This document shows positions 1-9,971 of a stretch of 64,000 bases of DNA, piece after piece. Positions within the stretch are counted from its first letter, which is position 1, and every line of letters begins with the position of its first letter. The stretch is from an uncultured Bacteroidia bacterium (lineage in GTDB: Bacteria; Bacteroidota; Bacteroidia; Bacteroidales; ML635J-15), in assembly GCA_902791865.1 (NCBI GenBank), contig CADAXK010000017.1, forward strand, positions 1 to 64,000, given 5' to 3'. A program made the position numbers and the translations under genes. Under the pieces are notes generated by a model. That model worked only from the letters and a program-made list of their open reading frames with translations. It searched no databases and was not told where the DNA came from.

Positions 1-16
1 ATAAAAAGGAAAATAA

Positions 17-48
17 AAATACACAGTCGGATATCCGACTGTGTATTT
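17..48. terminator. perfect palindrome, probable bidirectional terminator
   Basis: The two 16-base arms are perfect reverse complements (AAATACACAGTCGGAT and its complement), with A-rich sequence before and T-rich sequence after. A transcript from either strand would fold into a strong hairpin followed by U residues. It probably ends a gene lying left of the window. Confidence 0.7.
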
Positions 49-148
49 AATTGTATTTTTGTCCCGTAAAAACCTGTAACGGTTATTTAGGACTAGTCAG
101 AGTGAAAAAACACTTATGCAGGAAGTCCAATAAAATCCATTTTTATGG

Positions 149-179
149 TTGCATTTAAATTTTTGTTTTGCTAACTTTG
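149..179 (+). promoter_or_regulatory. Bacteroidetes-type promoter for the PKD protein gene
   Basis: TTG at 149-151 is followed, after 20 bases, by TAACTTTG at 172-179. This matches the Bacteroidetes pattern of a -33 TTTG-like box and a -7 TAnnTTTG box. The ATG follows 26 bases after the -7 element. Confidence 0.65.
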
Positions 180-205
180 CCAAACGAAAATAAATACATA
201 CAGGT

Positions 206-3200
206 ATGAAAAGATTTTTACTTTTTGCTATTGCAATTATTTTATTGACTACTAATTCATTTGCCCAAATTCTTGTATGTGAAACACCATGCGAGGCGGC
301 AAACCCAGAAACCGATGAGTTTTCATCAACTATCATTCAGTACAATCCAGCAGTGATTCCAGAATTTACTGTTGGAACACCTGTCGATCTTTGTCTAACG
401 CTTATGCTTCCCGAGTCAATCAGCGAAGGTGGAATGACAATAGTAATCGACAGCATTGCCTTGCGCGGATTCCAGAATATTCCAGATGGCATGAGCATCT
501 GCGTTAGCGATACAATGGCACATCCCAATACTGCATACACAGCACACATTACTGGCACTCCTACTGTTGCTGGCAATTTTGACCTAAAAATAGTGGCTCG
601 TGCATATAGCGCATCCACTCAGGCATTCCTGCTTACGATGGCAAACAATATGCTTGGTCAGGGGTATTCGTCAGGCATAACTTTGGTAGTAAATGCAACT
701 GGCACCGAATTGCCAATTGCCGATTTTTCTGCCAGCAATACAAATGCAGCAATCAACGAAACAATAACATTTACCGACGAAAGTGCATTTAACCCTACAT
801 CGTGGGCTTGGGATTTTGGCGACGGCGAAACATCAACCGAACAAAATCCTACTCACGCATACGCCGAAGCTGGTACATATACCGTTCAACTTACAGTTGA
901 GAACGAGAACGGCAGCGATACGGAAATAAAGGAAGACTACATAACTGTTGAACAAGGAATTATATGTGCATCAAATGCTTGCCCAGTTGAGTCGGACAAT
1001 ACTTTTAGCGAAACTTCGATACCTTATTATACATCGCAGCCGATGACTTATCAGGTTAATACGCCTATTGACCTATGTATGACAATCAAATGCCCCGAAA
1101 CTACATCTGTCGAGGTTAACATTTATGGAAATTACAGCATGAATGCAAATGCAAACATCACAAGCATGAACATTACTTCTCTGTCGAATCTTCCAGCAGG
1201 ACTAAACTATTGCTTGAATGGCACTTATATGGAATCGGAAGAATACTTGTCGGTTCATATATATGGTACACCTACCGAAGCTGGCGAGTTCAACATCAAT
1301 ATTTCGGGAGAAATTAATGGAACAGTTACGTCTCCAATAAATATGGCGCTCAACAATAGGCAACTGACCTTCGCTTCTGGAATTGTATTGAATATTTCGC
1401 AGGATCCTGATGCATTAGTCGCTGACTTTGTGGCAAGTGCAACACGTATCACTGAGGGCGAAACCATTACATTCACCAACCTAAGCCAAAATGCAAGTGC
1501 TTACCTTTGGACTTTCACTGGCGGAAATCCTATTACATCAAGCGATGAAAATCCATCTGTGACTTACGCCGAAGCCGGAATGTACAGTGTTACTTTAAAA
1601 GCAGCCGCAAGCACTTTGGAACTTCTGACAAATGCAGCAACAGAAACAAAGGAGAATTATATCATTGTCACTGCTCCTTCTGGATCCGACATTGACGTCG
1701 ATTTTGAAGCAGACCAGACAACCGTGCAAGTCGGTACGACTGTGCATTTCACAAGTCACTGCAGTTCAAACGCAACCGCTTTCTCGTGGACATTCGATGG
1801 TGGCGACCCATCAACCTCAACCAATGCCAATCCTTCAGTAACATACAATACTCCAGGCGTTTACGATGTAAGTCTGCGTGCCGGTTCAAGCAACATTATG
1901 ATTTATGTAAACGGTGTTACGGAAACTAAACGTGGATACATTACAGTTACCGAAGGCCCTGTCGAGCCACCACAGCCTGATGATGTTGTCGCTGATTTCA
2001 GTGTTCCAGCAACTTTACCTACCGGACAGCCAATAACCATGCAGAACCGTAGTCAAAATGCAACATCATGCTTCTGGTCGTTCGAAGGCGCAACGCCATC
2101 AACTTCAACCGAAGAGAATCCTACCATAACATATTCACGCGCTGGAAATTTTGCAATAACGCTTTTTGTTACCAACGGAACCAATAGCGACACCAAAACT
2201 GTAAATGTAAATGTGATGGATGTTGCTTCTGCCGACTTTACCGCCGACAACACAACCATTAGCGCAGGCGAAAGCGTAACATTTACAAACTTGAGTGTAA
2301 ATGCTTCGACCTACTACTGGACATTTACGGGCGGAAATCCCTCAACTTCCACCGATGTCAATCCGACCGTGACCTACGAAACAGCAGGAACATATTCGGT
2401 AACCCTGTTTGCCGCTGGCGAAAACAGCAGCGACAGCGAGACAAAAACGGCCTACATAACCGTTTTGCCAGTCACATCGGCTGATTTTGAGGCTTCTGCA
2501 ACCGAAGTATTTGTAGGAGATTCTGTCGCTTTCACAAACCTTAGCGAAAATGCTACTTCCTTCTTCTGGACATTCGAAGGGGCAACGCCCGAAAATTCCA
2601 CAGAAGAGAATCCTATTGTTACTTACAGCGAACCGGGCTACTACGACGTAACTCTGTATGCAACCAACGGACACGGATACGATGTTGCAACAAAGACCGC
2701 TTACATTTATGTGAAGGCTGTAACTACTGCAGACTTTACTGCTGACATAACAACAGTTAATGTTGGAGAACCTGTTACATTTGTCAATTTGAGCGAAAAT
2801 GCAACATCTTATTACTGGTCGTTCCAAGGTGGTGAACCTGCAGTATCACAAGAAGAAAATCCCGTTATAGTATATGCAACTGCGGGCATCTACAATGTCA
2901 CCTTATTTGCTACCAACGGAGCATCAACCGACATGGAAATCAAGGAAGGATTCATTACTGTAACAGATGAAACAAGCATCAGCACAACAAATAATGGCGA
3001 AGTCGAAATTTATCCTAATCCGACTGCATCTATTGTAAATGTTTCGGCAGAAGGATTGCTACAAATTAGCATCTACGACATCACTGGCAGAATTGTTTAC
3101 GAAAAGGATGTCAATTCGGACAACGAAACAATTGACATTTCCAGGTTCCAGCGAGCAACATACGCAATACGAATCACAACCGATACTGGTACATTCGTCA

Positions 3201-3220
3201 GAACCTTGGTAGTGGAATAA
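206..3220 (+). CDS. secreted PKD-repeat protein with T9SS type A sorting domain
   Basis: The 1004-residue protein has a Sec signal peptide (residues 1-20, ending SFA). It then has a Cys-containing N-terminal module (about 25-165), one PKD domain (about 170-250), a second copy of the N-terminal module (about 253-400) and six further PKD domains to about residue 920. PKD cores such as WDFGDG and WTFTGG are plain. The last 75 residues begin IYPNPT and form a type A T9SS C-terminal domain, so the protein should cross the outer membrane and be anchored or released at the surface. The same N-terminal module recurs in the proteins at 24256 and 26191. Its function is unknown; adhesion or polymer binding is plausible. 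It is monocistronic, with its own promoter and terminator. Confidence 0.85.
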   Translation: MKRFLLFAIAIILLTTNSFAQILVCETPCEAANPETDEFSSTIIQYNPAVIPEFTVGTPVDLCLTLMLPESISEGGMTIVIDSIALRGFQNIPDGMSICVSDTMAHPNTAYTAHITGTPTVAGNFDLKIVARAYSASTQAFLLTMANNMLGQGYSSGITLVVNATGTELPIADFSASNTNAAINETITFTDESAFNPTSWAWDFGDGETSTEQNPTHAYAEAGTYTVQLTVENENGSDTEIKEDYITVEQGIICASNACPVESDNTFSETSIPYYTSQPMTYQVNTPIDLCMTIKCPETTSVEVNIYGNYSMNANANITSMNITSLSNLPAGLNYCLNGTYMESEEYLSVHIYGTPTEAGEFNINISGEINGTVTSPINMALNNRQLTFASGIVLNISQDPDALVADFVASATRITEGETITFTNLSQNASAYLWTFTGGNPITSSDENPSVTYAEAGMYSVTLKAAASTLELLTNAATETKENYIIVTAPSGSDIDVDFEADQTTVQVGTTVHFTSHCSSNATAFSWTFDGGDPSTSTNANPSVTYNTPGVYDVSLRAGSSNIMIYVNGVTETKRGYITVTEGPVEPPQPDDVVADFSVPATLPTGQPITMQNRSQNATSCFWSFEGATPSTSTEENPTITYSRAGNFAITLFVTNGTNSDTKTVNVNVMDVASADFTADNTTISAGESVTFTNLSVNASTYYWTFTGGNPSTSTDVNPTVTYETAGTYSVTLFAAGENSSDSETKTAYITVLPVTSADFEASATEVFVGDSVAFTNLSENATSFFWTFEGATPENSTEENPIVTYSEPGYYDVTLYATNGHGYDVATKTAYIYVKAVTTADFTADITTVNVGEPVTFVNLSENATSYYWSFQGGEPAVSQEENPVIVYATAGIYNVTLFATNGASTDMEIKEGFITVTDETSISTTNNGEVEIYPNPTASIVNVSAEGLLQISIYDITGRIVYEKDVNSDNETIDISRFQRATYAIRITTDTGTFVRTLVVE

Positions 3221-3221
3221 C

Positions 3222-3248
3222 AAAAAAGCGGACAATGTCCGCTTTTTT
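3222..3248. terminator. bidirectional terminator between convergent genes
   Basis: AAAAAAGCGGAC and GTCCGCTTTTTT pair around a three-base loop. It starts one base after the PKD gene stop and faces the convergent decarboxylase gene, so it can serve both. Confidence 0.85.
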
Positions 3249-3250
3249 TA

Positions 3251-3300
3251 TTGAACTTTCAACATTGAACTTTGAACCGTTGAACTTTGAACTTTCAATT
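3251..3300. repeat. short tandem repeat of TTGAACTTT(G/C)AA
   Basis: Four to five imperfect copies of a 10-14 base unit, TTGAACTTTCAA or TTGAACTTTGAA, fill the gap between the terminator and the stop codon of the decarboxylase gene. Function is unknown. Confidence 0.7.
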
Positions 3301-3302
3301 TC

Positions 3303-4697
3303 CTAGTAGTATCCCAGCGTTTTCAGCATCGACTTGTAGCTCTGCTCCTTTGAGTATAGCCTTGTAGTAATTTTGCCGTCCTCGTCGCGGTTTATCAGTA
3401 CATGCTTAGGCGCAGGAATCAAGCAGTGCTGAATTCCGCCGAAGCCACCTATTGCCTCCTGATATGCACCAGTGTTGAAGAAGCCGATGTAAAGCGTTTC
3501 GTTAGGGTCGAATTCGGGCAAGTAAATTGCATTGACGTGCTGTTCGGAATTGTAGTAGTCATCGCTATCGCAGGTAAGTCCACCAAGGAAAACGCGCTCG
3601 TACTGGCAGTCCCAACGATTTAGCGGCAGCATTACAAAACGCTTGTTGATAGCCCACGAGTCGGGCAAAGTTGTAATGAACGATGAGTCAATCATGTTCC
3701 ATTTTTCGCGGTCGTTCTGCTGCTTCTGGTCAACTACCGAATATATTGCTCCACCACTTTCGCCAACGGTAAACGAGCCAAACTCGGTGTAAATATCTGG
3801 TTCTGGCACTTTTGCGGCAGTACATATCATCTTTATCTGGTTTACAATCTCCTCGGCCATATATTCGTAGTCGTAGTCGAAGTTAAGACTGTTCTTGATT
3901 GGGAAACCACCACCAATGTCGAGAGAGTCAAGATCAGGACAAATCTTTTTCAGGTCGCAATATACATTTATACACTTGTTAAGTTCGTTCCAGTAGTATG
4001 CGGTATCCTTGATTCCTGTATTGATGAAGAAATGAAGCATCTTCAGTTTTACTCGTGGATTGTTTTCTATGGCTTCATGATAGAACTGCATTATGTTCTT
4101 GTAACCTATTCCAAGTCGTGAGGTGTAGAACTCGAACTTAGGTTCCTCTTCGGCAGCTATACGTATTCCCACATTGAAATCGCCTTCCACATTTTCAAGC
4201 AAACCTTTCAGTTCGTTTGGGTTGTCGAGAATTGGAATAACATTCTTGAAGCCTTCGTTCATAAGTCGGGCAATGTTCTCGATGTATGCAGGGATCTTGA
4301 ATCCGTTGCACACAACATGCAGGCTTTCGTCAACAAGATTCTGCTCCTTCAGTGCGCGGATAAGGTCAATGTCGAAGCTGGAACTGGTTTCCAACTGCAC
4401 ATTGTTTTTCAGCACTTCCTCCATTACAAACTGGAAGTGAGAGCTTTTAGTGCAATAGCACTGGACGTACTTGCCTTGGTAGTCGGCTTTTGTAATTGCC
4501 ACATTGAACCACACCCTTGCCTTCTGGATATTCTCAGTTATCTTTGGCAAGTAGGTGAATTTCAATGGCGTTCCGTACTGCTTTACCAAGTCCATAAGCG
4601 GAATGTCGTAGTAAAGGAGTTCGCCTTCTTCTACTTCAAATTCCTCAGTTGGAAAGTCAAACGACTGTTCAATCAAATCCTGATACTTAACTTTCAT
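3303..4697 (-). CDS. speA: arginine decarboxylase, fold-III PLP family
   Basis: The 464-residue protein belongs to the alanine-racemase-fold PLP decarboxylases. Lys84 in YCTKSSHF is the expected Schiff-base lysine, and the glycine-rich phosphate loop DIGGGFP lies near residue 260. It resembles the short Bacteroidetes arginine decarboxylases, which make agmatine for polyamine synthesis, rather than the longer E. coli SpeA. Substrate choice (arginine against another basic amino acid or carboxynorspermidine) is not decided by what I can see. The enzyme should be cytoplasmic. The gene stands alone, convergent with the PKD gene, and no other polyamine gene is adjacent. Confidence 0.75.
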   Translation of the reverse strand: MKVKYQDLIEQSFDFPTEEFEVEEGELLYYDIPLMDLVKQYGTPLKFTYLPKITENIQKARVWFNVAITKADYQGKYVQCYCTKSSHFQFVMEEVLKNNVQLETSSSFDIDLIRALKEQNLVDESLHVVCNGFKIPAYIENIARLMNEGFKNVIPILDNPNELKGLLENVEGDFNVGIRIAAEEEPKFEFYTSRLGIGYKNIMQFYHEAIENNPRVKLKMLHFFINTGIKDTAYYWNELNKCINVYCDLKKICPDLDSLDIGGGFPIKNSLNFDYDYEYMAEEIVNQIKMICTAAKVPEPDIYTEFGSFTVGESGGAIYSVVDQKQQNDREKWNMIDSSFITTLPDSWAINKRFVMLPLNRWDCQYERVFLGGLTCDSDDYYNSEQHVNAIYLPEFDPNETLYIGFFNTGAYQEAIGGFGGIQHCLIPAPKHVLINRDEDGKITTRLYSKEQSYKSMLKTLGYY

Positions 4698-5021
4698 TTC
4701 TCAAAAAATCAAAATCTAAATTAACTACATCACAAAACTGCGGGCAAATGTAAGTGATTTAGTTTATACAGCAAAGAGGAATTTTGAAAAAATCGAATCG
4801 TCATTTTACGATGCAAACAAAAAGCACCAAACTGTCCTTCGGGATTTGTACTCCCGAAGGTGTGAGTATAAGGATATTTTATCCGCCAAACACAAAATAA
4901 TAACAACATAGCCATATTTCGCCTGCTAATTGCAAAATCCTTGAATATTTTACAAAATCCATTGCACAGAATAAAAATATACATATATTTGCAATGATAT
5001 ATATCATTAAAATTTTGAGCC
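4698..5021. other. intergenic region with REP-like element and promoter
   Basis: These 324 bases separate two divergent genes. They hold a REP-like palindrome at 4836-4860 with a second small hairpin after it, and a -7 promoter element TATATTTG at 4984-4991 for the lipoprotein gene. I see no gene here. Confidence 0.6.
4836..4885. repeat. REP-like repeat, family B, copy 1
   Basis: CCTTCGGGA at 4836-4844 pairs with TCCCGAAGG at 4852-4860. A second small hairpin, ATAAGGAT...ATCC, follows. The same two-hairpin order recurs at 31318-31366, so this is a dispersed repeat rather than a simple terminator. Confidence 0.75.
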
Positions 5022-5474
5022 ATGAAAAAATTAGTCTTAATATCAATACTCGTTGTAGCAATGGGTGTGATAGCATTTAGCGGATGCGAGAAGCCGGAAA
5101 CGATAGAGAATCCTTCTACTAATCCACAAGGATCAATTGCTCCTGTAACTCACAATACAACATTGTCATATACTGGTTGTCATTCTGGACAAAGGGATGG
5201 GTATATAGTATCAACTAGCTATGACAATGGAGTTTTGCTATTGTCAATTGAGAATTTTTATATTGATTGCGGAATGGATAGTCTTAGTGCGTTTTCAGAA
5301 GTTGACAGTCAAACTATTGATGTAAATATTCGTGAAATATTGGAAACGACAACCAATTGTGCATGTCAAATTGGTGTAAATTGTTCAATTGACAATATAA
5401 ATGCAGGAAGATATGAATTGATATTAAGGGAAGATAGTTTTGTTTTTTATCAAGAAGAAATAACATGTGAATGA
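5022..5474 (+). CDS. small lipoprotein of unknown function
   Basis: The 150-residue protein has a lipoprotein signal peptide (hydrophobic stretch, then FSGC with the acylated Cys at about residue 22) and no family I recognise. The mature part has several cysteines (CHSG, CGMD, CACQ, CS, CE) that could form disulfides. Its stop codon overlaps the start of the downstream peptidase gene by 4 bases, so the two are translationally coupled. A promoter element lies at 4984-4991. A partner role for the peptidase, such as inhibitor or anchor, is a guess from position only. The DNA is clearly more AT-rich than most neighbours. Confidence 0.7.
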   Translation: MKKLVLISILVVAMGVIAFSGCEKPETIENPSTNPQGSIAPVTHNTTLSYTGCHSGQRDGYIVSTSYDNGVLLLSIENFYIDCGMDSLSAFSEVDSQTIDVNIREILETTTNCACQIGVNCSIDNINAGRYELILREDSFVFYQEEITCE

Positions 5475-8400
5475 TGAAAAAGATAGTTTTTACATTATTA
5501 GGATTACTATTTGTAATTATTGCAAATTCGCAGGTTTCACAAGATTCTGCACAGACAATTTTGAAAAATCATATTGCTAATTATGACGATTTTGATATAT
5601 ATGTAGCTAATAATATGATTGGCATTAGTGATACTATACAATTACTGGGTTCCAGAATTATTGTTCCACCTCAGGATAGCTGTTGGATGTTTTTTGTTGA
5701 CGAAATGCCTCTTGCAAACTGGGGGCATCCTTGCAAATATGTGTTTGTTAAAATTAGTTCTGGGAAATGTGACATTATAGAATCACAATCGCCTCCTTTT
5801 AATTTAAGCATAAATGCAGTAAAAAGACTCCCAAGACCGATATATTCTAATCAAGATATTTTTAGGATTGAAAAACAGAGAATACAAAACACCTTGGAAC
5901 ATAATTATGCCGTAATAATCAGTGGTGGAGCTCGTCCTAAAATTAACTTTGAACGATATTGGTATGATTGTGCCGCCATATATTCCCTTTTAGTTAACAA
6001 GTATGGTTACGACAGGAACAAAATATATGTAATTATGTCTGATGGTACTGACCCAGGAAATGACAGACGGTTAATAGTCAATCCACTTCGTGTTGAAGAT
6101 CGTTATGATTCTTCTCCTTTGTATTTAGATGGGGACACTCTGCCTGATATTCAATATGCTGCTACAAAGACAAACATTTCCAATGTGTTTGATGCCCTAT
6201 CGAATATAATTACCCCTGAAGATGATGTTTTTATATTTACAACAGACCATGGGACTCATGTTAATAACCAATGGACCTTAAGTTTATGGAATAATATAGA
6301 AATGACTAGCGAGGAATTCGCGGCGGAAGTTGACAAAATAAACAATGCAAGGGCAATAAACATACTGATGCAGCAATGCTACAGTGGCGGTTTTTTGCCA
6401 GAATTATGCGGAGACAATAGGGTCGTAATGACGGCATGCAATAATAGTGAAGGATCATTGCCAATGTCCTATCCTTTATATGACGAATTTTGCTATCATT
6501 GGATTAGTGCAATGAATGGTGCAACTTTATTAGGCGGAGTTATAGTAAATGCAGACTCTAATAACGATGGATGTGTTTCTATGAAAGAGGCGTTTAATTA
6601 TGCAGTGGATAATGACGTTCAATCGGAACATCCTCAATATTGTTCAGATGGCACACAAGGCGAATGTTTTTCTCTTGATGGAATAATGCCAGAACATATA
6701 ACCGCAGATGTTACATGGAACACGCCATTAGATATTAATAATGATATTATTGTAGATGCAGGGAAAACATTAACAATAACAAGTACAATTAGATTTGCTC
6801 CGAATGTAATATTCGACATAAAACCTGGTGCAAAAGTTGTTGTTGATGGTGGGACACTTACGAACCTCACCACTGGTAAAATGTGGAACGGCATCCATGT
6901 AGTAGGCGATGATAACCAACGTCAGTTAGCAGAATATCAAGGTACTCTTGAGGTTAAGAATAATGCAATAATTGAGAATGCCAAATGCGCTATACGTACA
7001 TCGGGGGGAATAGTTAGATGCTCCAATTCTACCTTCCTAAACAATGGAAAATGTGCGGAGTTTGTGGCGTATACTAACCATACAGCGACAGGAAGCGAAA
7101 CCTCTAATGTCAGTTATTTCAAAAATTGCAATTTCTCGATTACCGACAACAACATCTTCGTGGCCGCAGGTGTAACCTTCAGCGACATGATAAAGATGAG
7201 CGCCGTAAATGGTATTTCAATACGTGGTTGCCACTTCAGCGACACCCGTACTGGGTCGCCCACACGCGGAACCGCAATATATCTTGCAGGTGCCGGCGTA
7301 AACATCAAGCCTTCGTGTTCCTATGGCGACTACACTATCAATATGCCGTGTATCTGCATGGGAGAAAGCAGGAATACTTTCAGCGGCTTCACAAAAGGTA
7401 TAAGTGTGCAGAATCCAGGGTCAAATTATACGATTAATGTGTTCAAGACCGATTTTGCCCTATGCGAGCAGGGAATTTATACGAGTGCTGTGAACAACTA
7501 TAATGTAACGATGTCGAACTTTAATCTATCGGGAGTCGAGTTCCTAACCCCGTTGGACGGGTTCGGCATATACTCAAACAATTGCAGTGGATACAAGGTA
7601 GAAGCCAATAATTTTTACACGACAAATACATCCCATGTATTTTGTAATACATGTGGTATTCATATGCAGAATTCGGGAAACAATGCCAATACCATCTACA
7701 GGAATACATTCGAGAAGTTGGATGATGGCATAAAATCTATAAATAATCCTGGACTTCAAGTTTCGTGCAATGAGTTTTCCGACAACTTCACCTGTGACAT
7801 AGGTAACCTCGGTTCCATTCCGAGCCAGGGGACATCGAGTGTGAGTGCAGGCAATCAGTTTTCATCAGGAGTCTCCAATTTTACATCAAACATCGCTCTC
7901 TACTACTACCACAGCGGAGCGCAATTATCATCGAACCCATATTATCCCGCATCAACATCGAACAATATCACCAAAATACCAAATATTACAGCCAACGAAT
8001 GCGAATCTACAATATGCATTGTACCGATATTTCCGCCAATAAATCCGCCAATAAATCCTAAGTCCTCACCAGCCAGCGATGACATCACTCTTTACGAATC
8101 GCTACAGCAGGAGTACGATTCGCGCCTAGCGGAATACGATGCAGCCGGCTACGGATTCCTGCTCGAGAACTTTGATGAAGAAGATGCCGACATAGTGGCG
8201 CTGGCAAGACTTAAGCAGGATACGCTAATCACGATTCACCGCGCAATGGCAGAAATTGCAAACCGCAACATTGATGCAATATTGCAGGATACTCTGGTTT
8301 TTGACCGCGAGTCACTTAACGGATGGTACAACCGAATAAATACCCAGACAGCAAAATATTCGTTGGTAAATAGTTACTTCGAAGTTGGCGAATATGCACT

Positions 8401-8968
8401 TGCCCGTCAGGAACTGGCATCGATACCACAGCGATTTGCACTCACCACAGACGAACTTGCCGAGTACGACAATTTCTGCCAGTACCAATCGTTGCGCGAA
8501 TCGGTATATGCTTCGGGACGCAATTATGCACAGTTTACCGAAACCGAGATTGCAGAATTGCAGACGATTGCAGAACGCAACACAGGCGTATCGTCGGCGT
8601 ATGCAAATTCGGTGCTCTGCTTCTTCTACGGTATCTGCCGTGACGAAGAATTAGACCTTGACTTCGACATAGATGCACCGATGAATAGCAAGAGTACAAC
8701 TGAGGTTGTGGAAGAAAATGCAGAAACGCTTGCAATCTATGTATATCCAAATCCAGCTGACGAGGAGTTGAATATTCTGCTCAACTCGCTTCCTAATGGA
8801 AGGACAACGATTGAGTTCCACGATGTTACTGGTCGACTTGTTCTTTCCGAAGAAATTAAGAGTAACAGCACAAGCATAAACATTTCATCGCTTCGACAAG
8901 GCGTCTACATGTATCGCATAGTCAATGGTGACAATGTAATTGCAAGGGATAGGATTGTGAAGGAATAG
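5471..8968 (+). CDS. C13-like cysteine peptidase with beta-helix region and T9SS sorting domain
   Basis: The 1165-residue protein has a signal peptide (residues 1-20). Its caspase/legumain-type peptidase domain runs from about residue 150 to 390, with His260 in TTDHGTH and Cys303 in QQCYSGG as the likely dyad. A parallel beta-helix-like stretch rich in N, S and short strands covers about 430-830. An alpha-helical segment follows (about 865-1065), then a T9SS type A sorting domain from VYPNPADEE to the end. Clan CD peptidases include the gingipains, which are also T9SS cargo, but this one looks closer to family C13. The start could be either of two tandem ATGs (5471 or 5474). The first 1.6 kb is AT-rich and the rest is host-like, suggesting a mosaic gene. 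Confidence 0.75.
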   Translation: MMKKIVFTLLGLLFVIIANSQVSQDSAQTILKNHIANYDDFDIYVANNMIGISDTIQLLGSRIIVPPQDSCWMFFVDEMPLANWGHPCKYVFVKISSGKCDIIESQSPPFNLSINAVKRLPRPIYSNQDIFRIEKQRIQNTLEHNYAVIISGGARPKINFERYWYDCAAIYSLLVNKYGYDRNKIYVIMSDGTDPGNDRRLIVNPLRVEDRYDSSPLYLDGDTLPDIQYAATKTNISNVFDALSNIITPEDDVFIFTTDHGTHVNNQWTLSLWNNIEMTSEEFAAEVDKINNARAINILMQQCYSGGFLPELCGDNRVVMTACNNSEGSLPMSYPLYDEFCYHWISAMNGATLLGGVIVNADSNNDGCVSMKEAFNYAVDNDVQSEHPQYCSDGTQGECFSLDGIMPEHITADVTWNTPLDINNDIIVDAGKTLTITSTIRFAPNVIFDIKPGAKVVVDGGTLTNLTTGKMWNGIHVVGDDNQRQLAEYQGTLEVKNNAIIENAKCAIRTSGGIVRCSNSTFLNNGKCAEFVAYTNHTATGSETSNVSYFKNCNFSITDNNIFVAAGVTFSDMIKMSAVNGISIRGCHFSDTRTGSPTRGTAIYLAGAGVNIKPSCSYGDYTINMPCICMGESRNTFSGFTKGISVQNPGSNYTINVFKTDFALCEQGIYTSAVNNYNVTMSNFNLSGVEFLTPLDGFGIYSNNCSGYKVEANNFYTTNTSHVFCNTCGIHMQNSGNNANTIYRNTFEKLDDGIKSINNPGLQVSCNEFSDNFTCDIGNLGSIPSQGTSSVSAGNQFSSGVSNFTSNIALYYYHSGAQLSSNPYYPASTSNNITKIPNITANECESTICIVPIFPPINPPINPKSSPASDDITLYESLQQEYDSRLAEYDAAGYGFLLENFDEEDADIVALARLKQDTLITIHRAMAEIANRNIDAILQDTLVFDRESLNGWYNRINTQTAKYSLVNSYFEVGEYALARQELASIPQRFALTTDELAEYDNFCQYQSLRESVYASGRNYAQFTETEIAELQTIAERNTGVSSAYANSVLCFFYGICRDEELDLDFDIDAPMNSKSTTEVVEENAETLAIYVYPNPADEELNILLNSLPNGRTTIEFHDVTGRLVLSEEIKSNSTSINISSLRQGVYMYRIVNGDNVIARDRIVKE

Positions 8969-9046
8969 AAATCTCAATGTTTCATATTTAAGATGGCAGA
9001 TGCATTTTGTGTCTGCTATTTTTTCTCATTTATCTTGTACTTTATC

Positions 9047-9077
9047 AAAAAAGCACCCGATTTCGCGGATGCTTTTT
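9047..9077. terminator. bidirectional terminator between convergent genes
   Basis: AAAAAGCACCCG and CGCGGATGCTTTTT form a stem with one mismatch, flanked by A and T runs. It lies between the peptidase gene (+) and pdxJ (-). Confidence 0.75.
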
Positions 9078-9095
9078 ACATATTTTTGGAAGAAT

Positions 9096-9815
9096 CTACT
9101 TCGTCTTCAACTCGTTAAGATACTTATGGATGGTCGTTTCCAGACCAAGATACAAGGCATCGGAGATAAGAGCATGACCAATTGATACCTCTGCCACATT
9201 AGGCACCTTTGTCACAAAGTAATTCAAGTTGTCGAGATTTAGGTCGTGACCAGCATTTATTCCAAGTCCAAGTTCGTTTGCAAGCTTGGCTGCCTTTACA
9301 AAGTCTGCAACAGCCTTTTCCTTGTTCTTTGGAAAGTTAGTTGCGTATGGCTCCGTATATAATTCAATGCGGTCTGTTTCGGTATATACAGCACCTTTTA
9401 TATTCTGCAACTTTGTATCAACAAATATAGATGTCCTAATGCCAGCATCCTTGAAGTCGCATATTATTTTCTTCAGAAATTCCTTGTTTGCAACGGTGTC
9501 CCATCCTGCATTGGATGTAAGTGCCTCGGGCGGGTCGGGAACGAGCGTTACTTGTGTAGGCTTTACCCTCAACACAAGCTCGATGAATTCCTTCGACGGA
9601 TAACCTTCGATGTTGAACTCGGTGGTTATTATCGGGCGAATGTCGTACACATCCTGATATTTTATGTGCCGTCCATCGGGACGAGGATGAACCGTGATGC
9701 CCTGCGCACCGAACTTTTCACAATTTATTGCAGCCAACTTAACATCGGGAACATTGCCTCCGCGAGCGTTCCTAATAGTCGCAATCTTGTTAATATTAAC
9801 GCTTAACTTTGTCAT
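9096..9815 (-). CDS. pdxJ: pyridoxine 5'-phosphate synthase
   Basis: PdxJ condenses 1-deoxyxylulose 5-phosphate with 3-amino-2-oxopropyl phosphate to give pyridoxine 5'-phosphate in the DXP-dependent vitamin B6 pathway. The 239-residue length is normal. The N-terminal [15 protein letters not shown], the loop HPRPDGRHI (about residues 43-51) and the C-terminal INAGHDLN segment are typical TIM-barrel signatures of this family. The gene stands alone. A -7 element (TACTTTTG on the minus strand, 9863-9870) lies upstream. Confidence 0.95.
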   Translation of the reverse strand: MTKLSVNINKIATIRNARGGNVPDVKLAAINCEKFGAQGITVHPRPDGRHIKYQDVYDIRPIITTEFNIEGYPSKEFIELVLRVKPTQVTLVPDPPEALTSNAGWDTVANKEFLKKIICDFKDAGIRTSIFVDTKLQNIKGAVYTETDRIELYTEPYATNFPKNKEKAVADFVKAAKLANELGLGINAGHDLNLDNLNYFVTKVPNVAEVSIGHALISDALYLGLETTIHKYLNELKTK

Positions 9816-9862
9816 TTTAAACTACTTTCTTCAAAACATCCCTGCTTCAAGCAAAAGGGAAG

Positions 9863-9870
9863 CAAAAGTA
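9863..9870 (-). promoter_or_regulatory. -7 promoter element for pdxJ
   Basis: The minus strand reads TACTTTTG, a match to TAnnTTTG, about 48 bases before the pdxJ ATG. The -33 box is not clear. Confidence 0.45.
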
Positions 9871-9971
9871 CACTTTTTTTTTGCTCGGTACACAGTTGTT
9901 GAAAAATATTTTAGAAGATTCAAAGATTTGAAAAAAATGACGATTTGAGTTTCAATAGTTCATAAAAAGAT

